A stretch of DNA of 64,000 bases, taken from positions 310,001 through 374,000 of the forward strand of contig JAADJZ010000002.1 of the NCBI GenBank assembly GCA_011032825.1. Direction: 5' to 3'. The translations under genes were made by a program, and so were the position numbers. Numbering within the stretch: the stretch's first letter is position 1; the number at the start of each line of letters is the position of its first letter. Below the pieces are notes generated by a model. That model did no database searches and was not told where the DNA came from. It was given only the letters and a program-made list of their open reading frames with translations. Source of the stretch: Massariosphaeria phaeospora. Lineage: Eukaryota > Ascomycota > Dothideomycetes > Pleosporales. Of this stretch, positions 23,201 to 31,653 are shown piece by piece.

Positions 23201-24145
23201 CCTGTTTTGTCGAAGTTGTACGTGTTTTTATTTTAGATACTGTACTTAGCTTTTATATTAGCTACTAGGCGAAACTAGCTTTAAATAACTTTAAAATTCT
23301 CGCAAAGTGCTCTTTTGTAATTGTACTTGCAATTGAACTTTATTGTAAACTTAAAGCAGTGCATGACCTACGTACTAAGCTAGTTTAAGCTAACCTAGCC
23401 TAGATTGCGCTTTGCGCGTAAAGAATTAGCTATATTAGCTACAGCTGCGAGCCTAGAAGAGAATCTGCGCGAAATAAAGTTAAGTATATGCTCAACAACT
23501 ACGCTTTTCTTAGTCTTTGTTAGATTCTTTAATTTCGGCTAGCGATTTGCTTGTAGAGTTTGTTTTGCGCGTTGGCAGCTTAGTGTTGTATAAGTAACTT
23601 TGTAGATAGCTGCAGCGCGTTGCAAAAAAAGTATCGCGTTTTGTTTAAAAGCCTAAAAAGCAGTTTGTATCTAACGCTTATTAGAAAGCTCTATTTAGTG
23701 TTGTTGTTAAGGCATTACGTATAGAGGTTGAGTTGGTAGAAGCTTAGCAAAAGTAGTGCACGAACCTGTGTAGTGCACGAACTCGTAAAGTACGTTATAG
23801 TAATTAACGTTAAAAGCAGCAGCAGCAGCTTAATAGCTTTAGAATTAGCTAGCTTAAAAAGCTGCAAAGGCAATCTAAAGCTTCTTTTTGTTTTGCTGTA
23901 ATAACGCGTTGTTTAGTTAAAGCATAACAAGATAATAAAAGTAGCAGCTTTGGCAGATTTTGTTGCTTTCGGTAGTTTGTTGCTTTTGGTAGTAGATTAC
24001 GTTAGCTAGCTTTATAAGCTTAGATTGCGATATTAATTCTACTTTCTTGTTTAGTAAGTATTGCGTTGCTTAGTTGAAGCATCGTAGGTTGATAATAGAG
24101 TTGGTAGTGCCAAGGAAAAGTAGCTAGCTTGGTAATCTAATACGT
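20291..24145 (-). mobile_element. Transposon C: Fot1/pogo-like TIR element, with A nested inside
   Basis: The element starts ACGTATTAGATTACC after a TA at 20289-20290, and ends with the inverse before a TA at 24146-24147. TA target duplication is the rule for Tc1/mariner-pogo elements. Without nested A and its TA, the length is about 1,989 bp. The left TIR has a tandem pair of a 17-bp unit (AGATTACYAAGCTAGCT), while the right has one. On the minus strand at 21548-21567 a transposase motif reads VYNFNKT, where Fot1/pogo transposases have an Asp and a Glu; both were changed G to A. A 68-codon open piece at 20828-21034 lies on the non-coding strand. Confidence 0.8.
21932..23795 (-). mobile_element. 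Transposon A: Fot1/pogo-like TIR element, 1,864 bp, nested in C
   Basis: The TIRs start ACGTACTTTACGAGTTCGTG at both ends. TA duplications lie at 21930-21931 and 23796-23797. Each TIR contains two copies of RGTTCGTGCACTAC. On the minus strand the transposase motif at about 23201-23220 reads YNFDKTG, where the Glu has become Lys but the Asp is kept. The length agrees with the roughly 1.85 kb usual for Fot1-type elements. It is an inverted copy of transposon B. Confidence 0.88.
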
Positions 24146-24446
24146 TAACGTACTTTACGAGTTCGTGCATTATACGAGTTTGTACATTACTTTTGCTAAG
24201 CTTTTACTAAACTCTACTTTCTACGTAATGCTTTAACAACAACACTAGATAGAACTTTCTAAAGAACGTTAGATACAGCTTGCTCTTTAGGCTTTTAAAC
24301 AAAACGCAATACTTTCTTAGCAACGCGCTGCAGCTATCTACAACGTTGATTAATTAACACTAAGCTACTAACGCGCAGAACAGACTTTACAAGCAAATTA
24401 CTAGCCTAAATTAAAAAATGTAACAAAAACTAAGAAAAGCGTAGTT

Positions 24447-24771
24447 AGAGTAGTAAATAGGTATAGGTTGAGTTAAAGTTGAGTTAGCTTACGTAAAACT
24501 CTAGTGCTAACCTAACCTATACCTACGCTAAAACGTTTTAGCGTAGGTATAAGTTAGGTTAGCACAAACCTCTACAATTCTATATTTTAATATATTTTCT
24601 CTTTATAATTATAACAGCTAGTTATAATAAGTTTATTAACCTAAAAGTAGTACCTATAACTTAACTTTAACCTACGCTTTAATTACTCTAACTCAACTTT
24701 AACTTTAGGTTTGTGCGACTCTAACTCAACTTATACTCAACAATAGGTACTTTCTACTTATTCGCTAGCGT
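24447..24771 (-). mobile_element. M element copy 2 (non-autonomous TIR element, 325 bp) in transposon B
   Basis: A perfect 10-bp direct repeat, AAGCGTAGTT, lies at 24437-24446 and 24772-24781. Comparison with transposon A shows one copy of that word and no insert, which proves the insertion. Relative to copy 1 it is inverted: its minus strand begins ACGCTAGCGAATAAGTAG. It shares the termini and the iterated GTTGAGTTAGAGT words but has a different middle, including a large palindrome. No coding frame is present. Confidence 0.82.
24504..24565. repeat. 62-bp near-perfect palindrome inside M copy 2
   Basis: Two 31-base arms meet at AAAACGTTTT with no loop. Only one base pair fails to match, and it is a G-to-A type difference (GGTATAGG against GGTATAAG), so the arms were probably perfect before RIP. 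Such a palindrome would form a stable cruciform or hairpin. Confidence 0.85.
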
Positions 24772-26348
24772 AAGCGTAGTTGTTAAGTATATACTTAAGC
24801 TTATATCGCGCGGATTTCTTTCTAAGCTTGCAGCTGTAGCTAATATAGCTAATTTCTTGCGCGCAAAGCGCAATCTAGGCTAAGTTAGCTTAAACTAGTC
24901 TAGTACGTAGGTTATGCACTGCTTTAAGTTTACAATAAAGTTCAATTGCAAGTACAATTACAAAAAAGCGCTTTGCAAAAATCTTGAAGTTATTTAGAGC
25001 TAGTTTCGCCTAGTAGCTAACATAAAAGCTAAGTACAGTATTTAGAATGTAGACACGTACAACTTTAACAAAACAAGCTTTATAATAGGCTAGATATTAA
25101 CTAAAGCAGTTGTTACTACTTTAGAGAAACGAGAATAGCTAAAGGCAATACAGCAAGGCAATAGAAAGTAAACAATAGTTATCTAAAGCATCAACGCAAT
25201 AGAGTAAGCTATTTTACTTTTTATTATTTTTAAAGGCTACTATTACCTCTTTGCTTAGTACAAGAAAGAGAATCTGCTTTAAAACTAGGTTATTGCAGTT
25301 TCTAAAAAGAGCTAAACAACAAATAAGCTTAAGCTGTAGTAGTTAAAGCACTTTAATAAGCATACAAAGAAAAGAGTAGTTAGTAGCTACTAACTACTCG
25401 CAATTGATAGCTATAAGAGCTATAACTCGCTCGCATTCTAGCAATACTACAAGAAAAACAAAATTATTACTATCTACATGCTTTCGCACTTATCGCACTT
25501 TTTGCAGCTTTTTAATGTAAGTTGTTTTGCTTTTTTAAAAAAAGCGTACAAGCGCTAAGCTAAAAATCTTATGCGCAACTAAATTACTTACATTACAAAA
25601 CTTAAGTTTTTACTATGCTTTATACGCGCTTATAATGCAGCAATTACTTTTAATAATATCCAAAAAGAGTTTTGAGGCGCTAGATTAGTTCTATTTAACC
25701 TAGAACAGGTTATAACAGCTCTTAACGTTTGGCTACGTACTCTATTACTACTACTGCTTATTAACAACGAGCCTTAGCAGTTGCAAACTTTAAGCAATAC
25801 TTTTAAACTAAAGTTGCAATTGACGCTTGTAAAGACAAAAATTTAGAGGTATATAGATAGCTTACCAACGTTTATAGTAAAAGCCTTTAAAAAAGTTTTA
25901 AAAAAGGCAGCTATTATTGCGCACAAGCTAGTGTTAGCGCAACAGAAAATAGCTAAGCTAAAAATAGCAAATAAAGCTGCTACGCGACGTAAATTGCATA
26001 AAAGAAAGCAGGTTTAAGCAAAAAAAACTTTAACAGTTAAAAATAAAGCTTGTTTAACTGCTCTAAAAGAGTTTAGAGCGCGTAGTAATAAAAAGAAGCT
26101 AAAAACGCAAGTGCGCGCTAAAGTAGGTAAACTATCTCAAAAATAGTGTAGACAGTGTTATTAGGCTAGGCACAACGCGCGTACGTGTAAGCAAGCAGTA
26201 AAAGTAAACTTTAAATAATATCTTGTGTTATATTACTCTACACAGAGCCAAAGTAAGCTGTTTTGCGCTAGAATAGAGTGGTTTTGGTAGGGGCTTGGCA
26301 AAAGTAATGCACGAACTCGTGTAATGCACGAACCCGTAAAGTACGTTA

Positions 26349-26537
26349 CATAGAAAACTTAATATTAATATAAGTTGTAATATTATGCAAGACCTAATTA
26401 CAACTCTAAGCTTTGACTACTCTAACTCAACTTCAACTCAAGCTGCTTAGTAACCAGCGCGGGTTAAGGCTAGGGTTGAGTTGGGGTCTGACGTAAGCTA
26501 ACCCAACTCTAACTCAACTTCTACCCATTTACTAGCC
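26349..26537 (+). mobile_element. M element copy 3, right half, at the isochore border
   Basis: From CATAGAAAACTTAAT onward this matches the right half of M copy 1 (14827-15019), ending with the same inverted terminal word GCTAGTAAAT on the minus strand. The left half is missing. The break falls at the TA next to transposon B, so B apparently inserted into this copy. Unlike copy 1 it keeps most G and C bases (for example GGGTTGAGTTGGGG), so it has hardly been RIP-mutated. Confidence 0.78.
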
Positions 26538-26671
26538 TAATGTAAATGAAAACGCAGCGATGTATCTATGTCTTAGCAAGATAATTCTAAGAAAGCTAAC
26601 AAACATGCGAGACTTGTGCTAGCTCAGCGAAAGGTTCCGGTTTTCCTCCTGCTCTTACACTCTTTACTAGT

Positions 26672-29165
26672 TCAGCCAGATCCATCTACAGGGTTGATAG
26701 TGGCCCAAAAGTGATAACTCTTTGCCGCCGGGTCATACCACGCAGTGATCTTCTCGATTCCCTTTCCCTTCAAAGATTTCTTATGATCAGAAAGAAACCA
26801 CGCGATGGTATTACCATTAGGACTACCCAGTAGGGGCCAAAACGCGTTGTTCTCACTCTTATCTTGAGGCGTGAAGTCCTTTGGTACTGGATCAAGTCCA
26901 ATAGCCTCAGATAAGATCTCACTCGTCTCCGCGTTGTTGATGTTGACGCGGAAAAAGTACTTGAAGTTGGAGAAGTCAGTGTCTTCTTCTTTGGTTTCGG
27001 GGGCTTGAGCTTTCATCACTGCCTTCTTCCACATCCACCATGCAACAACGCTCATCTGGTAGGGAGTTGGCTTCTGGCCGTCTTCCCCGCCACGACTATT
27101 CGCGTTGGCGAAGAAGACACCCTGTTCTGCGCTGATCGTGTCTTGAAAGTCAGCAGCCTGCTCAGCCTCGCCCTCCTTGGACTTGCCCGCTTTAGGCCCT
27201 ATAGCGAAGAAAGGAATATACGATATGGTGGGAGTGAGATTTATTTTTTCGAACAAGACCATCTTGTTCTTCGAGTCGATCAGTTTGCCCATGGTCGTAT
27301 CGAAATAATCCTCTAGCTCACACATTGGGGGGTCCCCGACATCTTCCATCGGCGCTTCTTGAACCCTCTTGTAGTGTGTCCAACCCTTGGGGGCGTATTT
27401 TATCCAGGACGGTGTGTGATCGACACGCTTGTGTAGCGACTGGGGGCTTTCGAGACCAGTTGGCTTTATTACTTTGCGGCGAGACAGCCTACTGGATATC
27501 TTTTCCGAACGAGCGCTATTGATGACACGCGCAAAGCGCACATCGTCGTCGTCAATTTGGAGGATGCCCTCAGCAAGTTGAATACAGTCAACGTCGCAGC
27601 GTTTACACTGCTCATCGCGACCGCACACGTCGGCGAGACAAAACTTTACCTCCTTAGGGCAGAAGGGGGTTCCCAAGCCTTCTATTGTTGCGACGCATTG
27701 ATCGCACGCTGATACTTCAGGAGCGGGTGGTGGCTGTTCGGGAGTAGGAGAGGGCTGCTCGGGGGGAGGTGGAGACTGCTCAGGAGTGGGCGTTGATTCT
27801 ACAGGAGTGTCTGTAGAGCTGGTTGAAGAGCTCGCAACTCCAGTTTCTGAAGGCCAAGCTGTTACCCAAGCGGGCACTGATCCACTATAAGATGGGTCAG
27901 GCCCTTCTTCACCCGGGTCTACCACAGATGGATCCTCAAATCCATCTTGTAAAACCCAGTCTGTAGGGGAGCAAGACCCTGACTTGATCGTAGTGGAGGC
28001 AGTATTTGTTACGCTGCAGCCGCTAGTAGTCTCGCACTTGGTAGTGGTGCAAGATTCGGTTGACTGTCCAGAAGGTTTGGTGCAAGACACAGCACATGAA
28101 GATGCTGTAGTACTCGTGCAACTACTCTCGGACTTCTTTGATTCTTGCGGATCCTCGGGTTCCTCAGACTCTGGATTCGGCCCTGGAGTTGGCTTGTTTC
28201 CGGGCCCTATGGTGATTGTAGGCCATGGGACATTGGCGACCGGCGGGGGCACAGGTGGTGGGTAGATACCAGGCTTGGTCATACCCCACAAGAAGAAACC
28301 TCCATTGTCGACGCCAGGCGGGCAGAAGAAGCAACTGGAACCTCCACGAATGAACGGATAGAAGCCTGCTGGATGGTTTCCGTCGCTTGTAGATATTGCT
28401 GTGTTTTCAGATATACTTGGATCAATTGATGCAAGTGTCAATATAGCTGCATCAAATGATGTGATCACTGGAAGCGGTGCATCATCTGAGGTTGTCAATC
28501 CTGGAATGCTTGTGATGGCAGGTATTGGTTTGATGGTATTGGAGGGTGTCGGTCCCGGATCGATTGAGAGGGGAGGTGCTGGATCGGTAGTGTCAGAGGT
28601 TGCTGCACTACTTGAGGAAGTAGGTGGCGGACCTCCACTCGTGCTCGACGAAACCACAGTAGAATTTCCATCTGGCAGGACTGGAGGAGGTGGCAACGAA
28701 GGAGCTGTGGTTGAGGTTGTGTTACTGTCGACTGTCGAAATAACCTCCGTTTGAGTTTCAACAATTGTCGAAATGATAGAGAGAGTAGAAAGGTCAGTGT
28801 ATGTGGTCGACACAAATGTTGGCGTGACGGTCGAATCGCTCTCCACAGATCCAGTAATGACGGTAGCATTGGAAGGAGCTGGACCCGGGTTACTTGGCTC
28901 CTGGGTAGGTATGAGGCCGGGCTCGGTTCCGCTAGGGCAATTCAACGAAGCAGATTGGGTTAAGTTATTGGTAATGCCATATGTGCATGCTGGGTTATGT
29001 GAGATTTCTTTCAGTGCCCAAGACAGATGGGTACGTACCTGGAGTACCCCAGCATCCTGGGATGCCAGATACCGAAGATGGGGGGCATGGACTCGAGGCA
29101 GTCCCCGATTGAGCTGACCCCGTGGAGAGCAATAAGGAAAGGACAATCAATGATCCTAAGCCCAT
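26672..29165 (-). CDS. Secreted Ser/Thr/Pro-rich, Cys-containing protein of unknown function
   Basis: The exons are 29165-29039 and 28989-26672, giving 814 residues. The 49-nt intron (GTACGT...CCCAG) shifts frame, and joining it adds a clear signal peptide (MGLGSLIVLSLLLSTGSAQS). The mature N-terminus has a few cysteines (CPPSS...GCWGTPACTYG). A long Ser/Thr/Pro/Val region to about residue 465 looks like an O-glycosylated stalk and ends in repeats of the type PSPTPEQ. A cluster of about eight cysteines follows at roughly 470-515. The last 250 residues are less biased and richer in Trp and aromatic residues, likely a folded domain (KNKMVLFEKINLTPTISYIP, then AWYDPAAKSYHFWATIN). I do not recognise the family. 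A TATA-like word (CTTATAATAC) lies 50 bp upstream. It is the first gene after the RIP block and is transcribed toward it. A wall-associated or effector-like role is possible but unproven. Confidence 0.82.
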
Positions 29166-30258
29166 GATGGACGGATAGAGAGATGAGATAGAAACAGACG
29201 GCTCTTGGGTGTATTATAAGAACTTTGGCAGAGAGTACTGATGCAACACAATGTCAGAAATAGGAATAAAATGGTAGGACAGGCAAGAAGACTTTATACA
29301 ACCTTGAAGCTACCAAGCGAGGCCTCCCATATCGGCCCTGCATCCCATCGCCATCGTGCAAGAGACATAATCCCAAGTCACGCCTCATAATATTGTTGGG
29401 CAAGCCTGAAGTCACGCCGCGAAGGATAGTACCAAGGGGAGCAACCTCGCCCCCAGCCGGGATACGTTACCTCCACGTGTCTAAATTTTGAATTGGCTCC
29501 CTGTTCCCACATCTAGAATTCCCGGCAGCATCGCGATCATCGTAGTCAAGCTCCCTGGTACGCCTCATCTCGCCTCGTCCTGCTTGTGAGCTCACTGAAC
29601 CGTGTCATCATCGCGATAATCATCTCGAGTGTAACTGCATCGTTTCATCTCGCCTTATCTCGCCTCATCCTGATCCTGAGCTGCTCTGTAGGAAATGTTC
29701 ACGTGGAGTCAAATGGTACATGGATGCTGAGGTACAGGTCGTTCAGTTGAGATGATAGAGGAGATAGCACAGAAGGATGATAGAGGAGACAGGAAGGAGA
29801 AAGGCACGGAAAATATGGACCAAGGCGGCTAAGGTAGATGGATATAGAATTTATGACACTCATATTATCTCAATTACCTAAAGCTGTTCTTTTCTCAATA
29901 TCTTTGGAGATGTCGCCCTAGCACGGAAGTCAATAGTGATCGCTAAGATGGTGGTGAACGTACCTTGAAACGAGACAAAGAGTTAGTGGCTTCTTGGCAT
30001 GCATGCGCAGAGTTGACACCTGAGATCTAAGCCCTGGGGCGAAGTCTTGGATACGATCTATATCTAGGTGTTAGAAGCGGTGTTGGTGGTTGAGCGGCGC
30101 GGTTGACGACTTCGCCGTATGACCTAATGGGGCGACTGTGACCCAAACGGTTGACTGATATACCACCTATAAATGGCCTGTAACACGATACTCCATCTAT
30201 GGCACAAGGCAAAGCCGCCCACAGCATCTTAACGTGGAATTCCATAGTCTGACGTACG
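29166..30258. other. Divergent intergenic region
   Basis: This is the shared upstream region of the secreted protein gene (-) and the 349-residue gene (+). It contains several imperfect copies of CTCGCCTCATCCTG around 29,570-29,680 and a repeated GATGATAGAGGAGA around 29,749-29,795. No open frame with support was seen. Confidence 0.6.
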
Positions 30259-31308
30259 ATGGACTCTCCAGCATCTGCAGGCTGGAATCCGCCCGCTCAA
30301 CCGCCTTCCCCCGTGCCCTCCCCGCCGCCCCTCGCCCCATCCTTCGAGGTAGCCGTCGACGACCACCATATCTTTCACGGCCCTGCGACGCGGCTCGGGC
30401 ATCGTCTCTGCGTTAACGACTCCTCTGCGCCTACACGCGACTGGCGATTGCGGCTCCGCGCCAATTTCCTTTCCGATCGCGACCGCGCTGCTTATTCTTC
30501 GCAAGAAATTCCTGTGCACTTGCTGCCGTTCTTCGCGTACAAAGATGTCGCCCTCTATGTGCCGCCGACCGACAGTGGACGCCCTTCTCTGGTCACGCTC
30601 TTTGACGCCATGTACCAGGAGTGGTATCCCACGCGCGATCGGACCGTGTTCGACAACGGCCTGTTCTCAGGTTGCGGGGCACCGTTTTTCAGCGCGACGG
30701 TGCGCGTCGACTTCGACGGACCCGCTCCACAGCCGTCAGCTTTACTCAAGCACTTCGTTGACTGGCATATCGCGCTGTCACGTCGCCTCTACCGTGTTCT
30801 CCCGCGCTTTGACGGCTTCCCAGAGGGCGGCCCGCGGATGCTGGTGCGCCCTGGGCTAACACAGCCGCAGCTACAGGCACTGCCCGCGCGCCTGGCACAC
30901 ATCGAATACACACCCATTATGCGGCGTACTTTCACCGAATGTTTCGTTTGGGCCAATGGAGGATGGGAGGATGAGGGCGTGAGGCTTGTAGTGCTGGGCG
31001 AGGATATGCTGCGCAGGATCTTATCTAGTGAGTCTGAAGGATTAACCCGGGACGTGGACTTGGAGAGGCAAGCGAAAGAAGCCGAGAGTCCAGAGGCTGA
31101 GACAGGACAAGGCCCGAAAGAAGATCTGGATGATCACATAGGCGTTGATGTCGAGGCATCAATAGGCCGTATCAGCGTCTGGATAGGCAGTATAGAGCAT
31201 GTCATGAGGGCCGTTCTGGCTGGAGATGAAACGAGAAAGAGAGGGCTGAGAGAGTATAATCCTGTGCTGGATGAGTGGTTGGGTGAGGGCGTGAATGTTG
31301 GCAAATGA
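30259..31308 (+). CDS. Conserved-looking protein of unknown function, 349 residues
   Basis: This is a single exon with no intron signals needed. The N-terminus is Pro/Ala-rich (residues 1-30). The central part (about 35-260) reads like a folded domain with many aromatic residues (FFAYKDVALYVPP, LFDAMYQEWYPTRDRTVFDNG, HFVDWHIALSRRLYRVLPRF). An acidic linker lies at about 265-295 (AKEAESPEAETGQGPKEDLDD), and a short helical tail follows. There is no signal peptide or membrane segment. I do not recognise a family and assign no function. GC-rich codon use matches a normal expressed gene. It converges with the acyl-CoA dehydrogenase gene downstream. Confidence 0.78.
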   Translation: MDSPASAGWNPPAQPPSPVPSPPPLAPSFEVAVDDHHIFHGPATRLGHRLCVNDSSAPTRDWRLRLRANFLSDRDRAAYSSQEIPVHLLPFFAYKDVALYVPPTDSGRPSLVTLFDAMYQEWYPTRDRTVFDNGLFSGCGAPFFSATVRVDFDGPAPQPSALLKHFVDWHIALSRRLYRVLPRFDGFPEGGPRMLVRPGLTQPQLQALPARLAHIEYTPIMRRTFTECFVWANGGWEDEGVRLVVLGEDMLRRILSSESEGLTRDVDLERQAKEAESPEAETGQGPKEDLDDHIGVDVEASIGRISVWIGSIEHVMRAVLAGDETRKRGLREYNPVLDEWLGEGVNVGK

Positions 31309-31653
31309 TGTGATTGCCGAAATGCCATCATTATTTAGAAGTCGATAGCTATCCACTTTTCCTTGGCGCAACCCTATGCGATATGTCCCCATAACCGCCA
31401 AAACTTTTAATATCAGCTATACTGAAAACATCAGGAGATATCTATGCTGAATCACTGGGATGCGGGTGGATACCGATCGAGAACACTCATGTGGACTCAG
31501 GCGAACATTTGCCGGCAGTCCAACGCAGATACACAGTTCTTGCTGCAGCAGGTCTAGCCTTTGAATAACAGATGTTGATATATTGGTAATACATACGCGC
31601 AACCCCAACGCTAAACTACCATCCGATAAGATCATACACGTCTTGAAAATCCT
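31309..31653. other. Convergent intergenic region
   Basis: These are the 3' flanks of two convergent genes. No motif or frame with support is present. Confidence 0.6.

Larger units (their letters stand above)
24230..26200 (+). pseudogene. Fot1/pogo-like transposase remnant of transposon B
   Basis: The boundaries are approximate. An N-terminal psq DNA-binding region, a CENP-B-like middle and a DDE catalytic region are expected in this order, and I can place the first and last by motif. RIP has added stops and changed catalytic residues, and M copy 2 interrupts the N-terminal third. The C-terminal part ends with basic words (TARRKLHKRKQV-like) and a Cys-containing tail near 26,140-26,190. Confidence 0.7.
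24148..26346 (+). mobile_element. Transposon B: Fot1/pogo-like TIR element with M copy 2 inside
   Basis: The TIRs are the same as in A, with TA at 24146-24147 (shared with the end of C) and 26347-26348. The total is 2,199 bp. Removing the 335 bp of M copy 2 plus one target duplication leaves 1,864 bp, exactly the length of A. Near the left end (about 24,230-24,350) the plus strand encodes remnants of a psq-type helix-turn-helix (IQLALxAFKQNAILS, then RAAAIYNV). At 25058-25081 the DDE region reads YNFNKTSF, with Asp to Asn, Glu to Lys and Gly to Ser. Stops interrupt all frames. The right TIR is much less mutated than the left. Confidence 0.9.
1..26540. repeat. AT-rich, RIP-mutated transposon block
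   Basis: This block is rich in TA dinucleotides and TAG/TAA triplets in every frame and has no open frame longer than about 80 codons. Duplicated sequences inside it differ almost only by C/T and G/A transitions. That is the footprint of repeat-induced point mutation, which acts on duplicated DNA in many ascomycetes and favours CpA. CpG-containing words such as GCGC remain common, which also fits a CpA preference. The block is built from nested LTR and TIR elements listed separately. Composition changes sharply to ordinary coding DNA between about 26,350 and 26,670. The few short open frames of 60-80 codons inside are remnants, not genes. Confidence 0.93.

Noticed and set aside
28401..29117. 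Open frames of 94-117 codons on the plus strand over the secreted protein gene
   Set aside because: They are shadows of the Ser/Thr/Pro-rich coding strand; they encode no recognisable domain and have no splice or start context.
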